The notes under the pieces: model-generated
Seen by the model: the letters and a program-made list of their open reading frames with translations, nothing else
The model's database searches: none
What the model was told of the DNA's origin: nothing
Program-made: the position numbers and the translations under genes
In this document: piece by piece, positions 1 through 11,515 of the stretch
Position numbering within the stretch: the stretch's first letter is position 1
Layout: every line of letters starts with the position of its first letter
From: Gambelia wislizenii
Lineage: Eukaryota > Chordata > Lepidosauria > Squamata > Crotaphytidae
DNA length: 64,000 bases
Direction: 5' to 3'
Assembly: GCA_030847615.1 (NCBI GenBank)
Contig: JAUMIR010000004.1
Span: forward strand, 273,753,501-273,817,500

Positions 1-197
1 TTAACTACCATTGTCTAAATAAATTGTTAAATTGCAGAGATCAAATGTTTATCACCCCCCCCCGTGACTGTATCTGCGCTATAGCCAAAATACCCCTGCA
101 TACTGTAACTATGGTTACACCTTGAGAAAAGCAGTTTTTATAAGTATAGGAACATGTCTTTTGTTATGCTGTTAAGTAAGTAAATAAATTGGTTTAT

Positions 198-300
198 GTA
201 GCTTAAAGCCTGATCCTAAACACATTTACTTGGAACTAAGTTCTACTGACCTCAATGTCACCTGCTTCCCTGAATGCAGATTTAGGAGTGTAGTATTATC
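198..300. repeat. short interspersed repeat, unclassified
   Basis: Contains cctgatcctaaacacattta followed by an act-aagttctactgacctcaatg block. It resembles another stretch at 59210-59310 and weaker ones near 39730 and 51060, the pattern of a short dispersed element around a (tgggact-tact)-type core. Class not determined. Confidence 0.35.
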
Positions 301-1069
301 TACATACTCATACAATTTCTGGTCTGTGCATTTTAGTGTAGATTTCATTATTTTGCTGTATGCCATCTTGGGAGGAATTTTCGTCTGAAAGGCAGGGAAT
401 AACTCTTTAAGAAATGAATATACTGAAGCACTATATAATCATTTCCCCCTAGTGTTCTCTCCATCCTTTGTTCAGATTTCACCTGTTAGCTGCTTGAGAC
501 AGACACTCTTTTTGTTTACATTATTCTATATAAGCAGAGGGTACTATGTCAATTATAATGAAGTGAAACTAGAAGTACAAAGCACTGTGTAGCATATACA
601 GTATATATTTCTGAAAGTACTTAAATACAAAGGAATCCATAGGAACAGAGGGCACACAGACTACATCCCACTAGTTCCTAGTCTGATCTGTAAGGTCACC
701 TGCCACCTGATCATTTTAACTGGTGACGCTTGAGACTGAACCCAGGACTTACATTCCCCTGGTATTTAGACAAGAGTGGTTTTGCCCTCCTTGCCTATTG
801 GCTGGAGAGCAGTACCATTTGCTGTACTGATGATGGTGTTACTGGAAGGTTCAGTGTAACCACACTCGGCTATTTAAGGTGGTGCAGCTCAGGCTTCAGC
901 CTATTTTCTTTCAAGCAGCTCCCTGCCACTTTCTTCATTTAGCATAACCTTTACCAGTTGTTTTTTGGAGCTGAGTAGGAATTTTTATTGTCTTTAGCTT
1001 GGCCTAGGACACTTTTCCCCCCACCAGCTACATGCTGTATTGGTATTTGTTCTCAAAGGGTATATGTAA
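301..1069. other. intronic stretch, no gene
   Basis: No coding signal. Around 690-760 a degraded tRNA-promoter-like motif (tgagactgaacccaggac) may be a SINE relic, and ggctatttaagg near 868 is TATA-like. Neither is enough to call an element. Confidence 0.4.
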
Positions 1070-1075
1070 TTTTAC

Positions 1076-1097
1076 ATTTATTTATTTATTTATTTAG
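1076..1097. repeat. (TTTA)n microsatellite
   Basis: About five copies of atttatttatttatttattt, possibly the A-rich tail of a lost retroelement. Confidence 0.8.
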
Positions 1098-1269
1098 TCA
1101 CAAGAGGCAGAGGTGTGGCCAGCCAGGTTACAAGCTTCCCTGATGGGATTCCTGAGGTGCCAGAAGGTGAAGAAAAGTTATCCACATGCCATTCATTGCC
1201 GGCAAGATCAATCAGAGAAGTGATGTATCTCCTTGCTACATGCCTGACCCTCCCCCCTCAGCACCACTT

Positions 1270-1888
1270 AGGGCATGTCTACACGACGGGGAAAAAATCC
1301 GTCTGGGGGGGGTAAAAAATTTGAAAAGGCAGTCGTACGAATGCATACTATCTGCCTACATGATTTTTTACCCCCCCTAAACTGTGTATTACCCCCCCTA
1401 AACTGTGTATGCCCCCCCCTTGCCCAGCTGGCTGGAGCGAGCGATCCAAGTGGCGGTTTTAAATCTCCTGCCACTTTTTTTTTTAATTTAAAAAGGTGTC
1501 TGTTATGCAGACAGTTGGTTTTCCATATTTAAAATATAAAATAAATTTTAAAAAAATCTCAATTTCATGGCCCTACCAGACTGTCCCTTAGTGGGGAATC
1601 CAACACGGCGGCCGCTCCCAATTCCCCTTTTTTCTAGCCCCACCCCCTCTGCTCAGCCAGCGAATCAGATTACACAGATTACACAGACGATCTTCAACAA
1701 TTCGAACGGTTGTACAGATTTTAAGTTGAGATACGCTAATCCTCCTGAACACTGAATCCATGTAGCTTATGGGGGATTTGCTAGCCCCCCTTCTGAAAGA
1801 CATGTATGCATCCAAACAGCCGTGTGTACACATGATCGATCTTTCGAATGCCATATGTATTTTTTTTCATCATGTAGACACCCCCTCT
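1270..1888 (+). mobile_element. hAT-like MITE family A, copy 1
   Basis: Non-autonomous DNA transposon of about 620 bp. The left end ggcatgtctacacgacgggg is an imperfect inverted copy of the right end tcatcatgtagacacccc. Between them are a subterminal C-run/aaaaaat inverted pair, an AT-rich centre, then ccaacacggcggccgc, agccccaccccctc and a degraded CCAAT box. The 14860-15465 element matches it in the opposite orientation across most of its length. No transposase frame. I could not confirm an 8-bp target duplication, so hAT is inferred from the TIR style. Confidence 0.7.
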
Positions 1889-1889
1889 G

Positions 1890-4090
1890 AGGGGCTCAGG
1901 GGGGACCCTCAGATCTGTTTCAGGGGGAACAGGTGAGGAAGAACTGTGGGAAATTCCAAATTCACAGTTTAGAGCTGAGAAGCCATTCTCTAGAAAAGCC
2001 CAGCTTAACCAGACTTCCTAGAAGGAAGTGCCTGTATGTTCCCTCCTGCTACCGTATTGCAGATTCCAGTTACGTAATAAAGTTGTGGCCATTTATTAAA
2101 CCAACACTGTTGTCTGGCAGAATTGGTTCAGGTGGGAGGGAAATTTCTGCATGCAAAGCGTGCACTCTACCACTGACCTATTCATTCATTCAAAGGAAGG
2201 ATTTCTTTGCAAACATTATCAGGTTATGAGGTGTAACTCTGCCTAGAGCAGTCACCAAACCAGAACAGACTATGATTTTTTTGCTTGAAGTTCTGACCCA
2301 TTCCCTTGGAAATCAAGACCACTGATTTTAGTGAAATATGCGTTCATCAAAACATGCTTAGATTCTGAGGCCCAGAATTTAGCTTCACAAATTTGTCACA
2401 AATGTCTCTGTCAAAATGGAAGGGAAAGAGTGCAGATACCACACACTGAATATTCAGAATACATTATCTGGTAATATGACTAATGACTCTACAACAAGCA
2501 TTTTTGCAACATTGTGTATACATCTTATTTCCTGATCTGTTCTGAGCAGCTTTGTTTGGGATATACCTCTCATGGCCTTCCAATATATCAGAATAATAAC
2601 GTGGATTCTATTGCAATTCTTTTATTTAAAGCACAGGATAATTAACAGCACAAGAGACAAATAAAGATTTGTTAAACAGCATGCTGCATGTTGTCACTAT
2701 ATTATCTGTTTTGGCATACCCATTGTTTAAATTTGGCTATGGATTGTGTTTATATATCCTTGATTCTGTCTATTAGGATAAATGTTTCAGAAATACTTAC
2801 AGCCACATTTAGCTATTTCTTTATACATTTTTATCTACCAGATGTCTCATTCTGTCTATACTCCAGAATGACTTTGCTAAGCCAATTCCTTAAAATACTT
2901 GGCTTTGATAAACAGTATAGATGAAACAAAAGGTATATAAACATTTGGCTGGAATGGGATCATCCAAACTGCTTGGTCAGTTGATGTGTTAACAAGAGTA
3001 ATAAAAAAAAATGCACAAGAATTCCAACCAGTTCTTGTATTGTATTAATAATTTGTAGGTCACATAGATGTGAAAGGACCCAGTGGGTCTGGTCCTATAT
3101 CCATAAATCAAAAACTCTTGCAGCCAGAAGACATCTATTAGATAATCTTCTAAAGAGCAAACACAGAGACATACACACATCTGTATGTGTGTGTACCACA
3201 TACTGTAGGATCACAAATTTCAACTGTTAAATTAAATAAGGCATGACATTTAAAATGAGGTGCTAAAATTGAAGCTCAATTTTAAAGATGAAGATTTTCC
3301 CAGGGAAAACCATATGCTTTTAAGTATAAGATTCAAGAATACAGTCAAACATGGTAAGTAATAAATAATTTTATGGTTAGCAAAGCACTGGGATCTTCAG
3401 GAGAAATGTTATGAACATCTGTCTTCTGTAAGGGAAAAAACAATGAAACAGCAAATTAGTGTGAAATAACTTCATCTAGCAGCAGTCTTATTAATAAATG
3501 AGAGCAGACAGAATAATCTTCTTGTAACACCTTAAACACTAATAATATAATAAATTGTCTGTTTAAATGGGTTGTTTTGTTTTGCATTCAGTATCAATCT
3601 GGTGCATTGATCCTCAAATCATATAAAGATTTGGCCCAGAATGCTCTCTTGCAATCTATGGTACGTAACGTTATGCATACTTAGCAATGTAGCAGAGGTG
3701 CTAAAAAACCCTGTCAATGAATTGTGAAGATGCTCATCAGGGCAGCCGCAAATTTGTCTCGATACGCACTGTCATACCCGAGCCAGTGTCCCAATGCACA
3801 TCGGTACTTGTGTATTGGTCCTGTTGGACAGCAGATACTCTGCTGGATTGCCTACGTAGTTATGTAACAACAGCCCTTGCTGAATATGGATGGTATGGAA
3901 CTGCTCGATTCTATTGCCTGCAGACGTAACTCCACATACAAAGACATAACCAACCCCCCCAGTGAATTCCAGTATTGGTTCCTAAATTACAATAGTTCAG
4001 CTTTTGCTGATAGATGATGGACGTGTTTAAAGAATGTTTTTGTCTAATTCATTTTAAACAGTTTTTAAACACCCATTTCCTTTAACATGT
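1890..4090. other. intronic stretch, mostly unique
   Basis: AT-rich with no coding signal. The only repeat-like pieces are the SINE-head relic at 2120-2195 and a short (tgtg)n near 3183. Confidence 0.5.
2120..2195 (-). repeat. tRNA-derived SINE head, degraded
   Basis: On the minus strand it reads ggtcagtggtagagtgcacg then ctttgcatgcag, like the A-box half of a tRNA-derived pol III promoter. The B box is decayed and no 3' body is recognisable. Confidence 0.4.
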
Positions 4091-4093
4091 GTA

Positions 4094-4152
4094 AAGTTGC
4101 CCTGGCTTCTGTGTGTGCATGCACACACCACATACACACCTTAGAAGCCAGG
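4094..4152. repeat. imperfect hairpin
   Basis: The arms cctggcttct (4101-4110) and agaagccagg (4143-4152) are perfect inverted copies. The loop holds a self-complementary tgtgtgcatgcacaca. Possibly a tiny MITE remnant or a local palindrome. Confidence 0.6.
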
Positions 4153-4627
4153 TTACTTTTTGTGATCCACTCAGGCGACCTCCTTCTGGAGAACCCTCAA
4201 GCCGGATCCCTCTAGACACACTCCCAGGGATTTCTCTAGCCTAGAAATCCCATAACTATGCCTCTCTTGGTGCCGATACCTCTTGATTTTAAGAGAACCC
4301 CTTTTAACAGACCAAGATGAGACCACGGGGGTACCTAGGGCCTTTCTAGCCCTGGCAGAGATTTTACCAACCCCCCTCCTTTCTAATAATAATAATAATA
4401 ATAATAATAAAATTTATTTATACCCAGCCCCTCTGCTAAAAATAATCAGGGCGGCTTCCAATAATTAAAACATTATAATAATGACTAATAACACCACCCA
4501 CCCCACCCTCCCCCATAAAAAGACATTACATACAATAAGATTAAAACTTTCTAACTAAAAACACATTAAAAACAAATATATACATAATTTTAAAAAAGCC
4601 AGGAGACTGAACTCCTGAGGCCGGGAT

Positions 4628-5936
4628 CTAATCAGGAAAGGCCTGGTGAAAGAGATCCGTCTTTAGTGCTTTTTTAAAGCTACTCAAACTTGTCAACTGA
4701 CGGATCTCATTCGGCAGGCCATTCCATAATTTGGGGGCGATTACCGAAAAGGCCCTCTGGGAGGTTGCAGACAGCCTAGATTTTTGTGGCTGAAGCAGAT
4801 TCCTCCCAGAGGAGCAGAGTGCGCAGGGAGAATTGAATGGGAGGAGGCGGTTCGGGAGATAAGTTGGACCCAAGCCATTTAGGGCTTTAAAGGTAATAAC
4901 CAACATCTTATACTGGGCCCGGAAACTGATAGGCAGCCAGTGGAGAGATTTTAATACCAGAGTTATATGATCTCTCTGAGATGTTCCCGAGACCACTCTG
5001 GCTGCCATATTTTGTACCAACTGAAGTTTCCGGACCAAGCACGAGGGTAGCCCCATGTAGAGCGCATTGCAGAAATCTAGACGAGAGGTTACCAGTGCGT
5101 GCACCACAGTCTCGAGGTCCCTTACTTCCAGGAAAGGGCACAGCTGGCTTATCAGCCGAAGCTGATAACAAGAGTCTCTTGATCGTCGCATTCACTTGAC
5201 TCGTCATCTGAAGCGATGAATCAAGGAGCACCCCCAGACTGCGAACACAGTCCTTAACGGAGAGCGTGACCCCGTCCAGGACTGGCAGTTGCAACCCAAC
5301 TCCTGGTTTTGGGGCCGCTACCTTGAGCACCTCTGTTTTGTCCGGATTTAATCTCAATCTGTTTTTCCTCATCCAGCCCATTACTGCTTTAAGACAGTCA
5401 TTAAGAGGAGAGATGCCATTGGAATTCGAGGCCAATGATCGGGACAAGGAGAAATAGATCTGGGTGTTATCAGCGTACTGATAACACCCAGCCCCATAAC
5501 TCCGAATAATCTCACCCAGCGGCTTCATATAGATGTTAAACAGCATCGGGGACAGGATGGCGCACTGCAGAACACCACAAGTAAGCTCCTTTCTGCTGGA
5601 GCAGCTGTCCCCAAGCCGCACCCTCTGGGACCTGACCGAGAGGAAGGACCAGAACCACTGGAGTGCAGTGCCTCCGATTCCTAACCCACTCAGGCGATCC
5701 AGGAGAATGCCATGATCTGTCGTATCGAAAGCCGCTGAGAGGTCCAGAAGCACCAACAGGGACACATTATCGATGCTTAGATGCAGATCGTCGGTCAAGG
5801 CAACCATGGCAGTCTCAACTCCAAATCCCATCCTCAAGCCAGTTTGAAATGGGTCTAGATAATCAGTTTCATCCAAAACCACTTGGAGTTGAAGAGCAAC
5901 TGCCCTCTCGATCACTTTGCTCAAGAATGGTAACAT
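4628..5936 (-). pseudogene. L2 reverse transcriptase and C-terminal domain, frameshifted
   Basis: The RT domain starts around MLPFLSKVIERAVALQLQ and keeps FDTTDHGILLDRL (block A), GVLQCAILSPMLFNIYMK (block B) and MRKNRLRLNPDKTEVL. The catalytic YADD is YADN (codons at 5466-5477), removing a metal-binding aspartate. GVPQGS is also changed to GVLQCA. A frameshift near 5180 moves the C-terminal part (LVTSRLDFCNALYMGLPS onward to 4628) into another frame. Not functional as it stands. Confidence 0.9.
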
Positions 5937-6047
5937 AGAAACCGGCCTATAGTTGTTTATGTCCAGGGGGTCTAGGGAAGGTTTTTTTCAGGAGCGGCCT
6001 AACAAGGTGGAACACACCCTTCCCTGAGGGATGCATTGATGATGTCC

Positions 6048-7345
6048 TTAAGGAACACCATCAAGGTACCCCCCCCGGATGGCCAGCCATGAAGGGCAAG
6101 AATCAAGAGGGCAGGTCGTCTTCCTCACACTACCAAGTAGCTTGTCCACGTCCTCGGTACTCACAGATTGAAATTGATTCAGTAAACTTACATCAACTGA
6201 GTTGCTGGACACCTCGTCACTTGTTTCTGTCAAAATGCTGGCATCTAAGTCGGCTCTTATCTGAGAGATTTTATCTGCAAAGAAGTTGTTAAATGCATCA
6301 CAGCAGGCCGTTGTTGGGTTAAGCAATGGGTTCTGCGAAGGTATAACCTGCGTCATCTCCCTTACCACCCTAAACAGCTCTGCTGGACGGGACTCTGCAG
6401 ACGCAATTTGTGCAGAGGAGAAGGATCTCTGCGCTGCACGTATTGCCTCTCGATAGGACCAAAGAAAATTCCTATGTCGAGTCCTGTCGGATAAGAGTCG
6501 AGTTTTCCGCCAGTTGCGCTCTAGTCGTTGTCCAACCCGCTTCATTCTCCTAAGCTCTGAAGTATACCATGGCTTACGGTTAGAAGCAGGTTGGAAAGGA
6601 CGCTTGGGAGCGATCGTGTCAATAGCCTTGGTAAGATCGGTGTTCCAAGTATTAACCAAAGCTTCGACAGGGTCACCGGCGTTACCAACCATTAAACCCT
6701 CCAAGGCTTTCTGGAATCCTATTGGTTCCATTAGCCTTTGGGGGCGGACCATTCTAATGGGTCCACCACCCCCGGTGGGGCGGGAAGAGACTCTTAGTTC
6801 AGTCTTGACCAGGAAATGATCCGTCCATGACAATGCGGTGGTTTTAATAACCGCCGCCCACGGATATTCCTGTTCCGTACTAAAGACCGCATCGAGAGTA
6901 TGACCCGCACAATGTGTGGGTCCAATGACCATTTGGGATAGGCCCATGTTTGTCATGGTTTCCATGAACTCCCGAGCTGCACCAGTCAGATTTGTCAAGC
7001 TGGTCTTGAGTGAAATGTTAAAGTCGCCCAGAACTAAAAGTCTGGGCGACTCCAACAGCAAATCTGAGACTAGCTATGTCAGCTCGGTTAGGGAGTCTGC
7101 TAGACAACGGGGTGGTCGGTATACTAGCAGAATCCCCAAACTATCCCTGGTCCTTAGGCTAAGGTACATACACTCAAAGTGGACTGTGTTTCGGACAGGT
7201 ATCCTGGTCAAGGTCAGATTGTTCTTATAAACCAGAGCCACTCCGCCCCCCCTGCCCACTTCCCCTCACCTGCTCACTGACAGAATACCCGGCTGGGAGG
7301 GCCTGCGCCCACATGACAGCGCTATCCTCTCCCAGCCAGGTTTCT
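6048..7345 (-). pseudogene. L2 apurinic-like endonuclease (partial) and linker
   Basis: The minus-strand frames carry FTETWLGED (7330 region), GGGVALVYK, LLVLGDFNIS and SWTDHFLVKTEL, which are the endonuclease catalytic blocks of L2/CR1-type LINEs. A long linker follows (CDAFNNFFADKISQIRADLD). The N-terminal part of the endonuclease is missing through 5' truncation, and the reading frame shifts near 7061. Confidence 0.85.
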
Positions 7346-7350
7346 GTGAA

Positions 7351-8444
7351 GCAAGAAACAGAAACAGAGGAAAGTATCAATGTAGTATGACCCAAAGCAA
7401 CAGGCACATGTAAGCTTGGCTTATATAGGAAAAATAAAGGCTTATTTTATGCAAGCAAGTAAACACATTGAAAGGGTAATCATTTCATGAAGAAAATGTC
7501 TTTTTTTCTCTCGGTTCAGCTTAAAGTTACAGAGACATAGTAAAGTATAGAATTACATCCAGTCAAGGAGAAAAACAAATGAAAATCCCTGATGAGATCT
7601 AGCAAAAACTATCCCTACACATAAGAAAGACTACTTACATTCTGGATGTCTAAGGAATAAACTGGTGTCCAAGATTTGCTAGGCCACATGCTCAACATTA
7701 AGCCAGACTCAGCGTGGGTGTCAGATCCATACCATCTCAGAGAACTTCTTTGTCTATCCTCATGGTCAGACTCCACCCATGTGCTGAGAACAAAAGCCTA
7801 CAAACTGTTCAAATCGCCACTGCCCAAATCTGATTGGCCAGTTCAGTCTCGTGATGTGATGTCATGATGATGTAATCCCAGGAGATGAGCTCCACCTCCC
7901 ACTTCTCTTAACCCCTTGTTTACCTGTTCCTGATTATCAGAGAATTGCTGTTTGCAGATAATGGGAAATGTAGTTCTTGCACATGATAGGAGTTGCACCA
8001 CCCTGTAGCAGGAGGATGGAACTCCATCATGACAGCATGACATTAGGATAAGCAATCTGCAAGATTTAAACCGATATTTGAGTTACAAATAGACTCTCTC
8101 AGGTATTGAAAATGTTATAGTTCCCATAGAACCCACAACATAGAAAGCAATGCAATATTTCTGGCATCTGGAACCTATGTACCCTACAAATGCTAATTAC
8201 TTTGCAATCCAAATTCAAGTTCAGCGATTCTAACCTGGTGTCCTCTTAGATATTTTGGACCTCTCTACATCTGGCCATGCAGACAGCTGCAGGGCATCAG
8301 GTCAGGAGAGGTTATTTTAGTTCCTGTACACCAATACTGACATTATACATAATGATAAAGAAGTCCATTGAGGAAGGGGAGCAGAAAAGAGAGTGAGTTG
8401 CTGATACCATCTCCTCTGCATTTTCCTAAGGGCAGCCAGAGTAA
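7351..8444. other. intronic stretch, possible old repeat, no gene
   Basis: No coding signal. It includes ctgattggccagttcagtct and a run of tgatgtgatgtcatgatgat around 7850, and reads like decayed mobile DNA, but no termini were found. Confidence 0.35.
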
Positions 8445-9254
8445 GGACATTATCAGACTAGCATCTAAAAACGCTGTAATTCCATGACTGAGGAAAGCAG
8501 AAACATAGTGGCATGATCTCAGTAATTATCACACGTCGCCGTAATCATGTGATACTAGCACCATGGAATTTTTGCACAACCACCACTAACTATTTAAGAA
8601 TGGGATTGAAGTTCGTGCTATAGTAAGACATGTCATCACATTGCCTTCTAATGATAGAGTATTAATGCCTCATTCCAGTCTGGAGTATTAACACCTTGTT
8701 CCTGTCTGGAGTATTAATGCCTCATTCTGGTCTGGCAAATGTACCTTTCAGATAAATTTTCTCTTACTTCTGTGATTTTGCATGGGCGAGATTTTGTCTG
8801 TGCTCACGAGAAGATGTGACTTTACTCTAAAACACTAACAACAAATAAATAACCTAGGAACATCACAAATAAACACTTAAACAAACATAAAAAGGTAGCA
8901 AGAAAAGGTGACAGGTGATTAAAAGAGCGTCCTGTAGGTCCTCTTCATGTTCTCCCCCAGAAGTTTAATTATGTGTTCTCACTGGGAAGGGGAGGGGGAG
9001 AAGAGGACTGTCTGTTCTTGCTGGAATAGTGCGATTACAGCAGGACATGATTATTGCACGATTGTCAATACTGAGAGAAGAGTGATATTGAGGGCTATTG
9101 AGGGCTTTTGCCCGTTAACTAAAAGTGGTGCCTGATTAATGGTTGGAGCATGGACTGAGCATGGGAGGAGGAGGATATCTTGTGATAACAGGATCCCATT
9201 TGTGCTACTATCCTGTTGTAATCACATGATTACAGCCTCATGTGATAATGTTCT
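8445..9254. mobile_element. possible non-autonomous DNA transposon
   Basis: The left edge ggacattatcagacta and the inverted right edge (gataatgttcta near 9250) share about 9 bases. Just inside, gccgtaatcatgtgatac (8538 on) matches the reverse complement of 9210-9235 (cacatgattacagc). No target duplication was confirmed. Confidence 0.3.
8657..8734. repeat. 26-bp tandem repeat, three units
   Basis: Three head-to-tail 26-bp units (8657-8682, 8683-8708, 8709-8734), each gagtattaa... ending gtctg. Units 1 and 3 are nearly identical; unit 2 differs in the middle (acaccttgttcc). Confidence 0.9.
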
Positions 9255-10600
9255 AAGACTCAAAATTCTTAAAACTGATGAAGCACTGGCTTCAAGCAGG
9301 ATGTGAAGCAAGAATTTTAGGACAACTCTGTCCATTTGGCACACAGAGGATACCTCTGTAACTATTACAGGTTTCTGCCTGTATCACAACTGCTAGTATC
9401 AGTTAAACAAACACAGGACTGTCAGTTTTTCCTGTATTTACAGGCCACACACACACACAATCCTAGTACAACTTAGTAGAGAACTGTCTATGAGTCAATA
9501 TTTTGTATGGCATGACTTATTAGATGCAGCTGAAACAAACTATCTACCAGATGTCAGTGAATAGAGAAATGCACAAACAACCTCTAATGGTAACAAAAAC
9601 CTAAGATGAACATGCTTTTAACATTAATATACATGTAAGTAGTAGGCAATGATTATTTCTGTATTCCAGGATTTCAAAAACTAATGTACCATATAACTTA
9701 AAGTAAAATCAGATTTTTTTTAGACAAATCCACATTTGCCTTATTTACTACATATTGCCTACTATGTTAAAAGTTTGCCCCTCAAAGAAAAATCAGAAGT
9801 TTACTTTTGTTGCTACTGAATGTCACTCTTAATTAGAAATAAGCAATGACATGCTGGATATAAGATTTTATTTCTTACTTCAAAAGAGGCTACCTAGAAT
9901 TGTGCAGTGTCTTTACTTTGAAGAAAATGTCTTTTATCACTTATTTTACTACAACACATTAAAATCAAATATCTCCTGTAGCAAAACGATTCAAGTCTCT
10001 GGAACTCAAATAATTTTCTAATAAAAAATGCATGAGACAAATAAATGCACTTTATGTTCCACAAGAAAAGGCAGTTTCAACAGGCTAATGCTCAGAGAAA
10101 ATTCATTTTATCAACCAGCCATTTCATTCTGTGGTGCTGTTACAAGCTCCTTCCAGTTGCTAGGCAACCATAATTCATAGTACCTTTTAATGGATACTCT
10201 GCTTCTGCTGAGAACATTAAGGTGAAGAGAATAAATGCCTTGGGTGAATCTTGAAATCTTTCATTATGCATGTCATTCTATTTTTGTAATGCTATAATGC
10301 TGAAATGTTTCTGTGGCAGGCAACTGAGTTGTGGTAATTGCATATTCCACTCATATATGTTTTGTAAGCAGAGCAGCACGTACTTGTCTAAAATGAGTTA
10401 TTTCAAACATGATTGAAATAGGACTTTTCTACTGCTAAAAGTAGTAAATAAGCCCAAAAGGAGGGGAGGGTGAGAGTATGTCTAGAGTAGGTCTCCAGAT
10501 TTCCAGTAAGGATTATACAGTATAAACTGAAAGCAATCAAACAGGTTTAGGGTTTAGTATAAGGATACAAGAAAGTATGAAATGTAACATGCATATGCAA
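9255..10600. other. intronic stretch, mostly unique, possible conserved non-coding
   Basis: No gene or clear repeat, only a short (ac)n near 9450. The segment 10080-10330 has balanced composition and contains the X-box motif listed separately. Confidence 0.45.
10156..10168. promoter_or_regulatory. RFX X-box-like palindrome
   Basis: gttgctaggcaac fits the RFX-family X-box pattern GTNRCY-N-RGYAAC on both half-sites. It sits in repeat-free intronic sequence. RFX binding is inferred from the motif only. Confidence 0.5.
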
Positions 10601-10604
10601 GACT

Positions 10605-11403
10605 ATGGAACCTAAGGCCCCATCTTCGGCTGATAAGCCAGCTGTGCCCTTTTCTGGAAGTAAGGGACCTCGAGACAGTGGTGCACACACTGGTAACCTC
10701 TCGTCTAGATTTCTGCAATGTGCTCTACATGGGGCTACCCTCATGCTTGGTCCAGAAACTTCAGCTGGTACAAAATATGGCAGCCAGAGTGGTCTCGGGA
10801 ACATCTCGGAGAGACCATATAACTCCAGTATTAAAGTCTCTCCACTGGCTGCCTATCAGTTTCTGGGCCCACTATAAGGTGTTGGTTATTACCTTTAAAG
10901 CCCTAAATGGCTTGGGTCCAACTTATCTCCGGAACCGCCTCCTCCCATTCAATCCTCCTCGCGCACTCTGCTCCTCTGGGAGGAATTTGCTTCAGCCACA
11001 AAAATCTAGGCTGTCTGTAACCTCCCAGAGGGCCTTTTCGGTAATCGCCCCCAAATTGTGGAATGACTTGCCAAACGAGATCCGTCAGATGACAAGCCTG
11101 AGTAGCTTTAAAAAAAGCACTAAAGACGGATCTCTTTTGGCAGGCCTTTCCTAATTAGATCCCAGCCTTAGGGTCTCCTGGCCTCTTCTAGTCTGCTGGA
11201 TATTTATTGTATTTATTGTTTTAAATGTGATTTTAGATTAGTTGCTTTTTAATTTGTATTTGTTTAATATCTTTTTATGGGGGTGGGTGGGGGTGGGTGG
11301 TGTTTAGGGATTTTTATCTGTATTGCATTTTAATTTTTTTAAGCCGCCCCAATTGTTTTAACAGAGGGGCAGGGTATAAATAATAATAATAATAATAATA
11401 ATA
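10605..11403 (+). mobile_element. L2-type LINE 3' fragment
   Basis: A 5'-truncated copy of the same L2 family as 4383-7350, in the opposite orientation. It carries only the C-terminal coding part, the 3' UTR (aagccgccccaattgtttta) and an (AAT)n tail at 11381-11403. Over the shared C-terminus the two copies differ at few residues. Confidence 0.9.
10678..11154 (+). pseudogene. L2 C-terminal domain fragment
   Basis: The open frame includes LVTSRLDFCNVLYMGLPS and VIAPKLWNDLPNEIRQMT. Near the end, after SFKK, the A-run at about 11110 has an indel that replaces the usual KTDLF-type ending. No RT core. Confidence 0.85.
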
Positions 11404-11515
11404 GTAATAATCTACACGAGTGGCAAAAAATCCATACAGGGAGTAAAAAATCTGAAAAGGCAGGTGTTCGAAATTGAATGACCTGTCTACACAATTTTTT
11501 ACCGCCTGTAAAGTC

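Larger units (their letters stand above)
4383..7350 (-). mobile_element. L2-type LINE, 5'-truncated, about 3 kb
   Basis: Non-LTR retrotransposon on the minus strand. It ends at low coordinates in an (AAT)n tail (4386-4410) after the 3' UTR motif ggctgggtataaataaa. Coding parts in element order are the endonuclease C-terminal half (7345 to about 6600), a linker, the reverse transcriptase (about 5990-5200) and the C-terminal domain (5190-4628). The LDLSAAFDT, LSPMLFNIYMKPLGE and GLPNEIRQL motifs are typical of the vertebrate L2 group. It is 5'-truncated inside the endonuclease near CFTETWLGED, and the frame is broken near 6065 (C-run), near 5180 and near 7061. Confidence 0.9.

Noticed and set aside
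1270..1888. 8-bp target duplication for MITE family A
   Set aside because: Candidate 8-mers on the two sides did not agree at any frame tried, so no duplication is claimed.
4981..6819. Several plus-strand open frames of 60-101 codons
   Set aside because: They are antisense shadows of the minus-strand L2 coding region.
7351..8060. Possible LTR or satellite
   Set aside because: It has gene-like words and a polyadenylation-like aataaa, but no paired termini or coding parts.
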